Of a stretch of 64,000 bases of DNA, positions 48,720 to 62,000 are shown piece by piece. Under the pieces are notes generated by a model that had not been told where the DNA came from, searched no databases, and saw only the letters and a program-made list of their open reading frames with translations. The stretch lies in assembly GCA_905250075.1 (NCBI GenBank), contig CAJNOP010000301.1:62001-126000 (forward strand), written 5' to 3'. Position 1 is the stretch's first letter. Every line of letters starts with the position of its first letter. Source of the stretch: Rotaria sp. Silwood1. Taxonomy: Eukaryota > Rotifera > Eurotatoria > Philodinida > Philodinidae. Made by a program: the position numbers and the translations under genes.

Positions 48720-51700
48720 TCAAACAACTTGCTCACATATTACTGTCGTTTCACTATGTATTAGCTGCTCCATAATCGGAGCAATATAAATTGAATATAA
48801 ACCGCCTGGCTCACGGGAATCACGATAAGAAGGACAAGTAAATGAGATTTGATGTGCTTTTGATGGCTTAATTATCACATTGTTCAAAGCAGTATCATAG
48901 TCACAAGCTGTTCCAGTATTTAACACAACGGAACTTTCACATAGGCGTACTACATATGAAATGAGCTGCGGATCTGCTACTGTTGCTTGCAGTGAGCACA
49001 CTAATTTTGTCTTTCTTCCCGGTGTACATGCGTTGGTCGCTGATTGCAACGTGAAGCCACAGTTTCTCTGCGATCCAATATGCTGTCCAGATGGAAGACA
49101 AGGGCCCTAAGGAAAGATAATATTAGACAATAAAATGTATTAGTTATTATTGAGGCAATGCGTTTTGACCAATGATTCTATCATCTAACCAGAAGAGATG
49201 AATAGCGGACGTAATACAGTGTATGCTGGACTTCTAGTAAAACTTACAATACATAGTACTTCGCTAAATTGTGAACTTATTCATGCTGGTCTATAGACAT
49301 TCATCTGTCGCTTATTTATATATTAATTTTATTCTGAATCATAGTATACCGATATATTCGAAGGAAAGTATCACTAATAAAGAATCATGCAGTGCAACAT
49401 CTCGAAATAGTCAAAATTTCGGATGCAAATGAAAACAAATGCTACTGAAGGAGAGCTTCCATAGTGTTGATTTCTCTTCAGAATAGGAGTCCTTGCAAAA
49501 GATGTTGAGATGTCTACCACAGTTTCTGGATAAATCTGAGATCCAATCATTTTTCTCATTGCATGTATCAAGATCGGGTTTAATATGGCTTTTAGAGGCG
49601 AGGACATAGTTGGAAAAAACAATGACCAACCTCATAAGACCTCTATAATCCTTTTGAAAAAGACAATTGAAATTTTTCCAAGATGATGAACGTTTTGAAA
49701 ATCTAATAACTGATGATGAGATAGTTACTTGAGCACCGCTTTAGAAGCTGTTTCTTATGTTATACGTAACATGATGAAGAACGTTCTGTGATGAAGAAAG
49801 TCTTACTCCATACGTACCGTTACATATCCGTTACCGTCTGTTGGTACAGTTACATTAATTTGGTGAAAGTTATTTGCTAAGGTGGATGGATTCGTACCAG
49901 TCACGCATTTCTGCTTGAAAACTGTTCCACCATTCACATCAGTAAAATTCGTTGGCTCCCAAATAAAGTCTCCTTGTGCGTCCAAGACTAGTTGTCCTTC
50001 ACAAAGCATGTTATCTGGATTCATATGAGCGGTCAATGGAGCAGTAATTGGTGAATAGGTTGTGTTGTGATCTGTGATGTCAATCCATTGGCAAGGAATA
50101 CCTGCTTGGTATGTGTCTACCAACAGAAATAATGCATCATTATTTGGGATTCATCTCTATTGTAATTATGAGAGAATGGTGCAAAACCAAACAAGGTCAG
50201 TATAGAAACACGTATTCTACTGCAAACCATAGAAATGTGCTTTTCTAATCAAATTGCGGCCAAAAACTCTCAAAAAGTTCTCTAGCTGGTCAGAAAATGG
50301 TGATGTGTTTTCAAAATAGAGAAGGAGTAATTGCAGCTTGAATGACTTTAGAAGTACTAATGGGTGTGAAAACTGACATTGTTAGCTCAGCAGCAACATC
50401 AATAGCTCAAAGCAGGCTTTGCGAATCATACTCAAATACTTGAAAGCATAAGGATTGCAAATGTTATCATCTGATTATTAGACACAAGAACGAACCTATA
50501 TCATTAGGTAATCATTTTCTTCATTGAGAAAACACGATTCGAAAAATAACTTACCCGAATTTAGCTAGTTCTTGTTGATAGATTTTCTAGGTATGTACTT
50601 CTCAGTTACTGCGTTAAGCTTTTCTAATCGATGATTCAGAATGAACGATCATCTCAGTTCTTAGTACATATTTCGTATATTTTTAATTGTACAATGTTGA
50701 ATTTTCTTCTAAAAGATACGTCATTCAATTTTCGAGAAATAGCTCATCGAATAGGTTCTCTTAAGACTACAGTTCGTATGTTGTACTGTAATTTATTGGA
50801 AAAGTTCGAACTCATTTGAGATGCTGCAGTTTGTTGTTATACTACTTCGTGTATAGATGTGCAATAAAAATAAGTTATGTATGTTTTGAAAAACGAAAAA
50901 AATTTTCTATCCTCTTGCCAATAAAGGTTTTCTTTCGACACCCTTCTGTTGCAAAGTCATAGAAGTCCACATTTGTTTCATTACTTTTGCATCAGATGTT
51001 ACATTAAAGCTGGAGCTCAAAGACTTCATCAGCCTTCAAGACTGAAATCTCAGTTGTTTCTTGCTTAAATACACCTATCTGAACATGAAAAAATGAAAGA
51101 AATTGAAGATGAACTTTGTCAGTGATGAAACTTCTCTTCTAGCTGCGAGGCTCTGGATCGAAAATGTAGATGTAACTCCTTACATACCTCACGTTGAAAG
51201 ATATTTATATGAACATATCGTATATCCGTATCGAGCATATAGCAATAGTGTTCTAAAATACATACCTGTCCAACCGGCAGTGCTCCCTTGATAAGTGCAA
51301 TCGTCAAATTCAGACCACATTGGACTCCATTCCGCATTGGCTCGGCGACCAGTCGACACTATACAAAATGCTCGTTTCCCATTTTTAACTCCCGAGTTTC
51401 CAAATGTGAATGTTCCATAGTATTCGAAATGGTAATGTCGGTGGCATGTATCGTACTCGAAAAGACCATGGTTCGTCACGGTAGCAGGCAGCTGCGTATT
51501 ATTATCCAGCAAACTATATATATGGCCGAAGAGCAAATTCGCTCCGCCAATATCTTCTTCGGATGAATCAAATAATAGTAATCTCCTCCATCCTGCACCA
51601 CCGATACACGATTCTTCCAGTTCACAGGAGTTATTAGTAAAATATTTATACTGGATCAAGTTTGCCTCTAAACCGCTCTCGAGTAATAGTTGGTCCGCAT

Positions 51701-54536
51701 CATTCGGGTGCTCAGTCGATGGAGGACTACTTAACGCACGGATTTGATTCGCAAGTGCTTCATTCCATGGTAATCGAGTAAAAATAAATGAAGCATTCAC
51801 TGCACCAACGTATTTTCTTAATGCATCAACGCAACTTATTCGGACAGTCTTCGAGCAATGACACTGGATGCACGCTTCAGTTGGCGAATATATAAATGGA
51901 TCTTCACCTTCACATGTGTCGTCGTAAACCCATTCAGTTCTTTCAGTATGAATACTCGGAATCGGATAGTCAGCTGAAACGAAGATTTATTTTCTATTAC
52001 GAGGATTCTTCTTAACTATATTTGAGTACCTTAGTTATTTACGATTAGCAAGAGCGTCATTAACACTGACCTTTTATAAACGGGAAAAAACCCAATAAAG
52101 AATGTGAGTCGATGACATTACGTTCTCAATCAATAATTTTTTTTGAAGAATAATTTTTCAATGAGCAGCGGCTCAGAATAGACTGTTAAGCGGCTATGAT
52201 CAGCCAATAGAAGCTGATGTCGATGCTCTAGATCCACTCGTCCACTCTAGGAAATATGTTGAGAAATATTTCCAAAGTTCAAATTTTCTAGTAACTCTAG
52301 AACAGCACATTAGGCAACAACGCTTAAGAATTTCATCGCTAGAGCTTTAGAAAATGTCATATGAAAGAAAAAGCATTTCCTATTCGAAAAAATCAGGAGG
52401 CAAGTTCTTTTTAGCAACTCTATTTGTACTTTTCGCTCTCTAAAAGTTCAGAACCATTAGTTCCAGAATGTTATTCTAAACACTCGATGCAATAATACGT
52501 GAAGGAATCGCATACCAAGTTACTCGTCGTCTATATTTCGAAAGTGCGACACAAATCGATCAATAAACCTATGCAGAAAGTATTCTGTACAGTCTCGATT
52601 GACATCGATCAATTTTTTGCGGGCTCAGACAAATGTTCATCTAAATGGAGAAGGAAATAAGCGGATCGTACGCTGTTCGGTGTTGATTTTTCAAATATTT
52701 CTATCAGAAACGCGCTAGCGAACACTCATGAGTGTACGTAACGATGTGTTGTTCCATAGCTTGATGGAATTTCTATCGACCTTCTGCAGGCGCTTGGAGG
52801 GTGGAGTACGACAATGTCGAAAAAAGCTTTTGTCGGACAATCCATTGCGTTTGATCTATTATTATAGCCTTGTAAATGCTGATTACAAAAATGTGATTGC
52901 GCTTGAAAATAGCTCGTAACCTTATAAGGTAAGGCGGTGAAACGGTTTCAGTCTTGGGTAGGCTCAAATTTCGAATGAAACCAATCTACCAAATGTAAAA
53001 AAAGATAGGATTGAAACTTCATTGAAATCATTTGTAATGATAAAGTTTTTAATTGACTTTTCTTTTTGGTAAATGAAGAAGTTTTAACTCAATTTTCATC
53101 GGCTGCCAATGCTTCAATTCTAGTCTTTTCTTATGAAGTTTGAATGAACTAAAACTTGCGTTGGTCGTATAACCCATGAAATTGTGACCTTATTTCGATT
53201 ATTTTTCGTTAAAACCGTTTAGAACATGATTGAATACTGCATGATTATAATCGGTTTTCAAATTATTTCGATCTGATTTGAGTTCTAGTTTTCTTTATAC
53301 ATGAATATGAACTCGTTGAAAACTATTTTTGTTCATCTCTTCTCATAAAGGTGAGAAATATAGCTTTTCTTCCTAAATGTCAATTCTTTAAAAACGCATA
53401 AAAATACCTAATGCATCATTGTTTCATGACACAACAAGAACTAACGAAGTATCTGAAAAAGATTATTTAAGAAAGCAATAGAAAAAAATCCTAAGAAGCA
53501 ATAAAATTACTCAGCAGCAAAATCCACCTTTCCATCTTAGTTCTTTGAAAAAAAATCAGAACAAATGCTAGATCAAATTAATACCAAGATTTTATTGTTA
53601 CTTCTATCATAAGTTTTCTTTACATAATTCTGATTGCTGTCTATTATCACCTGAGCTCTTAAATAAAATTTCAACAGAAGATGAATTTTCATCAAAACTA
53701 TTCTGTGCCTTTTTCTTTTTTTACTTAAACTTAAAATTATAGATTTTGTTCATCTAGCTAAACGTAAAAGAGGATAATAATTATTGAAAAAATTGATCAA
53801 AGCTATAAGAGTCTGATTTTATTAGTCTGACCGTCAGTGAGAACAGAATTATTGACAACTTACCTTCATCTATACAAGCATAACCAGTTCGTTGAATAAG
53901 ATTGTAAGGATCGGCAGGCAGTATGAAGGGTTCAACCCACTGGCCACCAATTGTTTCTAACTGTGGTTCACTAATACCCGGCGACTCATAATCAGTCAAA
54001 ATATGTGTTGACCATGAATAGCTCATGTAAACCGAATCTTGGCCATCGATAGAATGATCCCGTTTCGGATTTCCGTGCAATTCGAAATTCCAGTGTTCCG
54101 GCTGCGTTAGTGGAAGTTGAAATTTACCCTCAAAGTATGCTGAACGATATACAAATCGATACGTTGACATTGATATTTGTTTCTTCGCACGTTCAATCCA
54201 AAATTGTAAATTCGGTTTTAATAATTCGGTAACAATCAAATCCAAACTCTTTTGGTCACTCGAAAATTCATCCAAGTTAACGCTAACTATTGAGTCCAAT
54301 TGCGCCTGAACTATAGCGCCAGGATCCACTGTCTGCGTAGCATCGAGATCCTCTGTTTGCGTCGCTGTTTTTATGTTTGGTTTCATTCCAAGTGCACTTA
54401 ACCTACTCTGTTGGTCGCGGTTGATATCACCGTGTAAGCGTATGAGTCGACACTTGCCAGGATGAATCTTGCAGTAATCACCGACTGTGAGCAGCCATAT
54501 ATTCATTAGGAGCAGAATGATACATACTTTCTTCAT
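48720..54536 (-). CDS. Secreted lysyl-oxidase-like copper amine oxidase, 688 aa
   Basis: Four exons: 54536-53864, 51973-51266, 50116-49818 and 49106-48720 (2067 nt, phases consistent). Residues 1 to about 20 form a signal peptide (KKVCIILLLMNIWLLTVG). The N-terminal half is unique, with a Gln/Thr-rich stretch. The catalytic part carries YDTCHRHYHFEYYGTF, matching the copper-binding CHxHYH of lysyl oxidases, then KRAFC and DTYQAGIPCQWIDITD, matching the family's hallmark CQW(I/V)DITD. The Lys before AFC and the Tyr of DTYQ align by eye with the residues that form the lysine tyrosylquinone cofactor, so activity is plausible. Lysyl oxidases oxidise peptidyl lysine to crosslink extracellular matrix. 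A Cys-rich C-terminal region follows the domain. Introns are 1890, 1149 and 711 bp, far longer than those of neighbours. Confidence 0.85.
51974..53863 (-). other. Long intron 1 of the lysyl-oxidase-like gene
   Basis: A 1.9-kb intron bounded by GTAAGT and CAG. It has no recognisable gene; small frames on the plus strand near 52728-52919 and minus near 52773-52967 show no domain. Less AT-rich than the surrounding intergenic sequence, which could mark an old insertion. Confidence 0.4.
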
Positions 54537-57500
54537 TCTGCACTTTATTATTTCAATGAAAATCACACTTTTTATATTGTGATTAAAAGATTTCAATTCA
54601 ACAACTATCTACAAATAGAAGGCTCATACGTGGTAGAGAGAAATGCGCGGTATCAAAGTCATCTTTTCTTTTCAGAAACATATAATGGATAAGCAACTCA
54701 TTCAAAGTTTTGAAATCTACCTTCTGTCTGTCTTACAGATAAGCAATACGTTTGAAGAGCTTCCATGATACTTTATTTTAAAACCTAATCGACTTCAATG
54801 CATCAAACATGAGGATTTGATAAAGATCCTTGAGTTCGTGGATAACGGGAAACAGATATCTGCATTTTCTTGACACTTACTGCTGAGGTATTTCAACGTT
54901 AGTTGCTGACGTTTTTTTCTTATTTTACAAACAAATGATGATCGTTAATTTGATCCTTATATACTACATGGTCAACATAAACGAGAGAAGTATAGAAAAG
55001 AAAGAAAACAGAAAATGACAACACTTAAACAAGGAAGAATGAGTTACAAATAACGCAGAGTATTGTGCGTTTCAATTCTGAAAACTCTCTCGGAACTCAT
55101 GTCGAATGATAACTTCTTTTAGATCATAATTTTGATAGAAACATGTGAACATTTTTGAGTATGAACGAAACTCAGGTACCGAGTGAAAACTGGTGCAGTA
55201 TGCAAAGTATAACAATACTACGAAAAATTTCCAGAACGACACTGGAAATAAAATGAAGTAAAATGACTGTACCGTAATCTCGCAGTGCCACCTGAACAAA
55301 ACAAAAGCTTTGTCAATACTGGAACCATGATAAGAACTCATAGTTCTACTTGAATGTCAACAAAAATCGAAAAACGAAACAGGACTTCGTCAGACTGCAG
55401 AAACATACCTGATACTGATGAAAATCACTCTGAATAAGAGCATAGTATACAAAATCGTGAAACTACAAAAATGTCGTTGAATCACTGAAAGATCTGCAGA
55501 TTCTGATGGAAAGTTTTAATGTTACAAAGAATATCAGGCAACACTTGACAATCATTGGAGCTGATGCAATACGCCATATGTGGTAGACTTGGAAATTACG
55601 TGAAAAACATATCTCTACCGCTGCTGAATGTTTTGAGCATTCGAGATTTTGATTTAGAATATTATTGATGAGCATCTAGCAATTTTCTAGGAGGCTTATG
55701 GAACTACTGATGGGCAATAAGAGCTGGGAAGAAAAACAAGACAAAGACTGCATGATCAGGAGATCGAAGAAGTCGTTGCTGAGCTATAGGGAATGATATG
55801 TTGGTTCCTTAACACATTAAAGAAATGGTCTCTATAGAAATCGTGAGTGAAACTCAGAGGTTTCCGACTCCAAATAAAAATCGACAGGTATACCAAGATT
55901 GATGGTAACGATCACTGCACTCAAGTAGATTAATACGAAGGATTTCGAGGCTGGTTAGAACTAAAGAGAGCTGAGAGATTGGTAGTAAAACGTCGAACAT
56001 GACTTATCCTGGTTAGAAAGTGAATTTCTCATATGTTATCATACCTAATTGTAGGTTGAGTATGAAAATGATTTACCAATAGAAATCAGTACTAGACTAC
56101 GATTGATAACAGTGGGATCTTCGTATGTTTTAAAGTACTGTTTCAAGCCAGTTTCGATTGCAAATATTTTGTGCAGCGAAAAAATATGCTTCATCAACCG
56201 TTAATATTTTTCATGTTTATCCAGCATATGAGGCAAAAAAACAACTAAATAAGCAGTATAATGCATATTATCTCCATCATTACAATATGCATGTATTGAC
56301 GTAAATAAAACTAAGCAATCGGAGAGTGATAAAACAAGGAAAACGATGATATTATATAACCTTTAAACATATATGTTATTATAGCTTCTTCTTTAACTAA
56401 CTGACGGTACGGCTGAATGCACACACATATTTTTTTGTTTTTTGTATTCATTATATGCATACAAACAAAATAATAGTTGAGTATCACACCAACAATCTTG
56501 TCGATAAATTACACTGTTATTTCTGTGCTTAGCACAAATTGACATACGAATACAACGAGAATATGTAAATATTCTGAAAAAAGTCATATTCTCAGATCTC
56601 TCTGTGATATCAATAAGCTATGATATTTATTATTAGCACCTTTAAAGTAGAATACATGGGTACTCTTATGCTTTTCATATTCGAAAAAATTGTCTCGTCA
56701 AAAGTAACATACTATGGTATGTGAAAAAGAAGTTTAAGTAATAATAATGATGCAAAATAGTCTCTCTAAACAGGTTTCTGAGGAAGAACGCAACTCGAAT
56801 AATGAATTCCGAGTGAATTAAATTGACAGTAATTTCTTGTGTATTTTATACATATTAATGTTGTGGTCATAATTATAAGTTGTTTTGATGAACTATACAA
56901 ACATCAAGGTCGATAAGGATACAAAGAAGACGATAATTGCTGTCTTAATGGGTAACCGCTCCAATGGTGAATAGGACTGTAGTAGCAGATCGATACCGAA
57001 CCCAATGGTTTTTGCTAGTTTTCTTTTATTTTTTTAACAGTATGTTCATTTATGGTATAGATGGCATATATTGAGAGAGTTAACAGTTTCATGTGAAGAA
57101 TTGAAAATTTCAATATGAAAGAGAGAAAGACAACGTCATATAAAACTGATGCTATGTCAATATGACAAAACTATGAAATTCTAAAAGTTTCGAATGAAAT
57201 TATATCGATTGTTACATTCTATCTAATAAACAGCGGTGATTATCTTCGAAAGTCAATTTTAAATTTAATGAATATTTTTCTATATCTTTTAAATGTTTAT
57301 GATTTATCTTTTCTAGCTAAAAGATGATTAATTTGTCATGTCTTCATGTTTAAATTGTAAATTTTCTCATCAGTAATATGACTAAGATTGATCTTGATAA
57401 ATTGAAAAGTTGTCAACTAGAAACTCAACTAAAATTAAAATAATTCAGTTTAATGAAAAAACATTATAAACTCTTATGAAAAAGTGATCAAACAATATTT

Positions 57501-57798
57501 TCTTTTGTTGGAAATCATGAATAAGAATGATGTAGAAAATGTTCTTGAAAGTTAAACAGCATGATAAATCTATCATTTTTTTTCTTATTTTGGCATCAAT
57601 TTATGTCATAGACGAAATAAAGAAGGTCAAAAGAACAATATGTTTTTAATATCATATATGAATGTACAAAAGAATATCCACCTGAAACTTCATAATAACC
57701 AAAAAATACTTAATTTAAGGCACTATCATAAACTCCAGTATTCATACAAAAATTTTACTGGTAAATAAAATAAAACTTCGAATAAATATCAAATCAAA
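54537..57798. other. Intergenic, no feature seen
   Basis: 3.3 kb upstream of the lysyl-oxidase-like gene. It contains no gene, RNA or defined repeat that I can support. Confidence 0.4.
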
Positions 57799-58290
57799 GT
57801 GAAAGATGATGAATTGCAATTAATGGTTAGTGGAAGACATAGTTTATGTCATGATACTATTGATAATCTTAAAACTATTTATGAATGTTTATTGATGAAA
57901 TTTGATGCATATATTAAATTAATAAGAGATGTTCCTGATGAAGTAATCAAGAAGAATTTTGAGACAACAGCATGGGATTTATTCCTTGAAGATTTTTAAA
58001 CGAATATAGTCACTTTTTAATGTATTTTGCATAACAAAACAGTATGAATCCAACAATAAATTGTTAAGATATAAATATTTTGAAGAGAAAACAAAAGTAG
58101 GAATGAATATTTGGAATGAATGTAAACAAAGTGTATACTCCTATTTTATGAATCATGGAATTAATTTTTCATTTCATTCAATCTAACTTTTGATGATAAT
58201 TTAATAAGTACGGATTTTGGTATTAGTATAGTCACTACATGTAGAATTATAAATGAAATGTTAACACAGTATTGGGAATGATACAATGAA
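57799..58290 (+). pseudogene. Coding-like relic of unknown family
   Basis: A frame from 57799 to 57999 reads DDELQLMVSGRHSLCHDTID..LKTIYECLLMKFDAYIKLI..AWDLFLEDF and looks protein-like in composition. About 180 bp further, around 58182-58280, a second protein-like stretch (LTFDDNLISTDFGISIVTTC..INEMLTQYW) occurs before a TGA. No start codon or splice site links them convincingly. Possibly the remains of a gene or transposon protein; family not recognised. Confidence 0.3.
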
Positions 58291-58703
58291 GAAGTGTCGA
58301 AATTGTGAAATTTTTGACATTATCTAAGATATTTGAGAAAGTTTATAAACTAAATGAATGAATTAAAAACATTGTTAAAATCAATCAACTATAATGATGA
58401 AATTTATCTATAAAGATCGTATTTTGCATGCATAAAACAAGCAATTCAAAGTAGACAGACAAAAGAAGTCTAAAAACCATAAATCTCATCTGTTTAAACA
58501 GTGTAGTATACCTCAAAAAAAAACCGTTCATCAGATTCCAAAACTTTTATTTAGCAACTTCTGCCTCAGAAGCAATATTTTTCCTTAAAATGTTTGTTTT
58601 TTTCTTCACTGTAAACAGTTCAGATTCGTGAAGATCTTGAATTTCTGAGTTAGATAAAATGTTTTTCTTTAGATTTCAATAAATAGCTATTCAATGACAG
58701 TTG

Positions 58704-58757
58704 AGGTGTGAATGTGGCTTATCCGCATGATTCTTATCATCATTTCACCCACCCTTG
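58704..58757. repeat. Telomere-like inverted cassette (short)
   Basis: G/T arm GAGGTGTGAATGTGG and C/A arm TTTCACCCACCCTTG, about 25 bases apart. The most degenerate of the set. Confidence 0.4.
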
Positions 58758-59060
58758 TTCAATACAGCATTTGTTTATCTTCACTTTTACAACAACAACT
58801 AATATGTTGACAGTACATGTATATGTAAAACATAAGAAGTTTGACCAGAGAGAACTCTAAATTCGACTAGTTTTCCGTATAACATTAATGCCAATGGTTA
58901 ATCTTGAATTTTCTTAACTATGCATAGTTCATAGATGTAATTTTTCTTTTTCTTTCTAGTAAATGAAAATTTACTAGACATCAAAAACAAAAAAAAATTT
59001 ATTAAAAAAAGAAAAACTAACAATGAAATTATAACAAAAAATATTCGTTTATTTTTTTGT

Positions 59061-62000
59061 TTATGTTTCTTTATGTCGACCATTCATTCGACTACGTGGT
59101 GCACGTCGAACATTTTTTCGATAATCATCATTTGTTTCTTTTCGATTATTTTTATTCGATGATGGTACTTGATTTCGATGTTGTAAATGAGAAGAAGATG
59201 AATCAATAGTTCTTTTTGTTCGTTCATTAAATGATAATGAACGAATTGTTTCTTGATCAGTATCATTTATTGTATCAATTGGTACTAATTTTGTTTTACG
59301 ATTAGGTTTTTCTTTTTCTTCTACTTCTTCTTCTTCAGAGGTTAGAATATCATCAATCAAATCATCATCATCTTCTCTTTCTTCTTCATCATTTTCATTC
59401 TTAATTTAAGTAAAAAAAAAAAGTTATGAAATATCTTTTTGTGTTTTTACTCATACCGATATTGATTCATCTTCAACGACATTTTGTTTATTAAGTCGAG
59501 AAACAAGTGGAGCAATATTTTTAAAATTTTCATGATTAACATCAATTTGCATATCTGGATTTGTAAATAATGATTGAAATCGAGTATCTTTAAGAATAGA
59601 TGGTGTTTCCTATACAAAAAAAAAATATACATTAAAAAAGTATAGATATCATTCTCAGTTCTCTTCTATTCATAGTTTTCCTAATGTTAAATTTTCATTT
59701 ATAAATTAAGACATTTTCAATTGAAAAGTATGTCAAATGAGTATATAGTTAAATCAATATTTTCGTTGACTTTATTTTTAATATCTTGAAAAAAGAAAAA
59801 GAACAATAGGAATTTTTTAATTGATTCTAAAAATTTTGTAGGAAAATCTATGAAATTAGATACTTTTCAATTATTTTAGCAGTTGTCCTTTATTAAATAA
59901 TTCAATTCTAATTTTAGTTAGACATCAATTTTTGATGGATCATTTTGTAAAAAAAAAAGGAAAGATTGCAATCAAAACAAAATATTTTTTCTTTATCGCA
60001 AAAAATTAATCTAAGATGTTTCTGTAAGTTCAGATAAAAAAAAATAAATTTTATTCATCATGATATTTTGAACTAGGCAAACTATCAATGAAGAAAAACT
60101 TAGGATAATTCTTATGTGCTCTCTGTCATTTTGTCTAACAGCAATAATGAAAAAAATTTACTTTATTTTCAGTAGTTTTTTGTTTCTTTGTTTTCTTCAT
60201 AGTTACATCATTTTTATCATGTAAGAGTTTTTCAGCAAGATCTTTATTAACTATTGGTACAATCTATTTTAAGAAAATAAAAGAAAAAAATCATTCTAAT
60301 AAAAATCTATAAGAAATAATTACTGGCATTGGTATACGAGTTTTTTCTCGTTTAAGATCAATTTTTTCACGTAATTTTTTCTTTCGATATTCAGCAAATG
60401 CAAATGGTTCGGCAACAGTTTTAGCCTTAGAAGAAAAAAACAATAATTAACAAGAAATTTAATATCTTATATAAAATAATTTACTTGATTATATAGTCGA
60501 ATATCCATAAAATAACCATGCATATATGCTCGAAGAAGATCAGAACCAATTAAATGAGATAAACCAAGTGTATCAAGTTCTTTTAATGTTAAAAATTTAT
60601 AATCATCATAAACTAAAAAAGTAAAAAAAAAAAACCATAAACAAAAAATACTTATGTAAAATTAATATCAAACCTGTATCAGCTGGTTTTTCTTCAAGTT
60701 CTTCAGTAATATTATCAAGAAATGTACACCATTTTGGTGCATTACCTAATGTCTATAAATAGATATATTTAATAAAAGATTAATTTAATTTTTAAAACAT
60801 ACTGGAATATAATAAACAAATATTTTCGGTGAATCATTAGTTAAACATATTAAACCACTACCAGGTATATTGAGCATATCATTGAGTGGTGTACCTGGTT
60901 CGATTGATGTTAAATTTTTACCCTACATGATCAAATATAAATTTAATGAAAGCTTTTTAATCGTGATGTAGCTCAATGGGTTCAACCAGAATTGGTTTTC
61001 GCTTAAGGTCACCCCCCCCCCCCCCCTTAAAAAAGTCACTTTTTGTCAGAATCATCGAAATTGAGGGACATTCATGGGAAAATAGCCCATAATCTGCTCT
61101 TTCATATACGACAAAAATTTTTATTCAGCATCTCTTTGGATTCAAAAATTTTGGAAGATTTTCGTCATCCCCTATACGAAAAACAGGCCGTTTTTAGAAA
61201 AAAACCGAAAATCATTTTTCGTTTTTCTCAGAACGTCGGTTCAACGACGTATCTCCAGCAGAACTCCATCACAGTAAGAGGTAAAGTCAAATCTTTTTTT
61301 TTGTTTGAAAGCTCATGTGCAGGGCTAGTGACTCTCGTGGCCCGTTTTTTTAAATAAGCTTTTTTATTATCATAGAAGATAACCTCTATATCGGAGCAGC
61401 GCAATTTTTAGAGAGATTTTTTGAGTCATTGAACTTTCGCTCCGGTTTTTTCCCCTAAAAAGTAAGACTTTAAAAAAAAGGGCCACGAGAGTCGCTGCAT
61501 TCTGACATGCTCTTTCAAACAAAAAGAAAATTAAATGTCTAGAATGAAGACCCGCAGAGAAAACTTGGAGATACTAAAGAGCTATTTTTGGTCCTTGCAT
61601 ATCTCGGTGAAACATCGTGCTATAGGGCTGAAAATTCGATCGTAGCCATGTCTCACCAGCCCCAACACATTCTGAAATTTTAATGTCGTTTGAATGTTCC
61701 TGGGCTGAGATTCATTTTTAGGGAGGGGAGACTTAAAAAAATATTAAACTCCTTCTAAAAGCGTTATCGGCAGATTTGCATACATTGTAAACCAAGAGAT
61801 TCTGTCACATTTGTGATTTTCAACGTACTGAACAAATTTTATTCTTAGTATGTTACAGCAACTTTAGAAAGATAGCTTTTATTCTTATATTTCTTTTACA
61901 TAGAATCATACTCATCAAGTTTTGAATAAATTTTATAACATTGTACTAAATATATTCAATTATGAAACAATCTCAATATAGAGAAGTAATAATTATCAAA

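Noticed and set aside
60961..61010. tRNA or SINE head at the A-box-like TAGCTCAATGGGTTC
   Set aside because: No B box or cloverleaf follows; kept only as a remark.
61043..61357. 104-codon plus-strand frame in a NOL10 intron
   Set aside because: Entirely within the dispersed repeat copy B; the equivalent region of copy A does not keep the frame.
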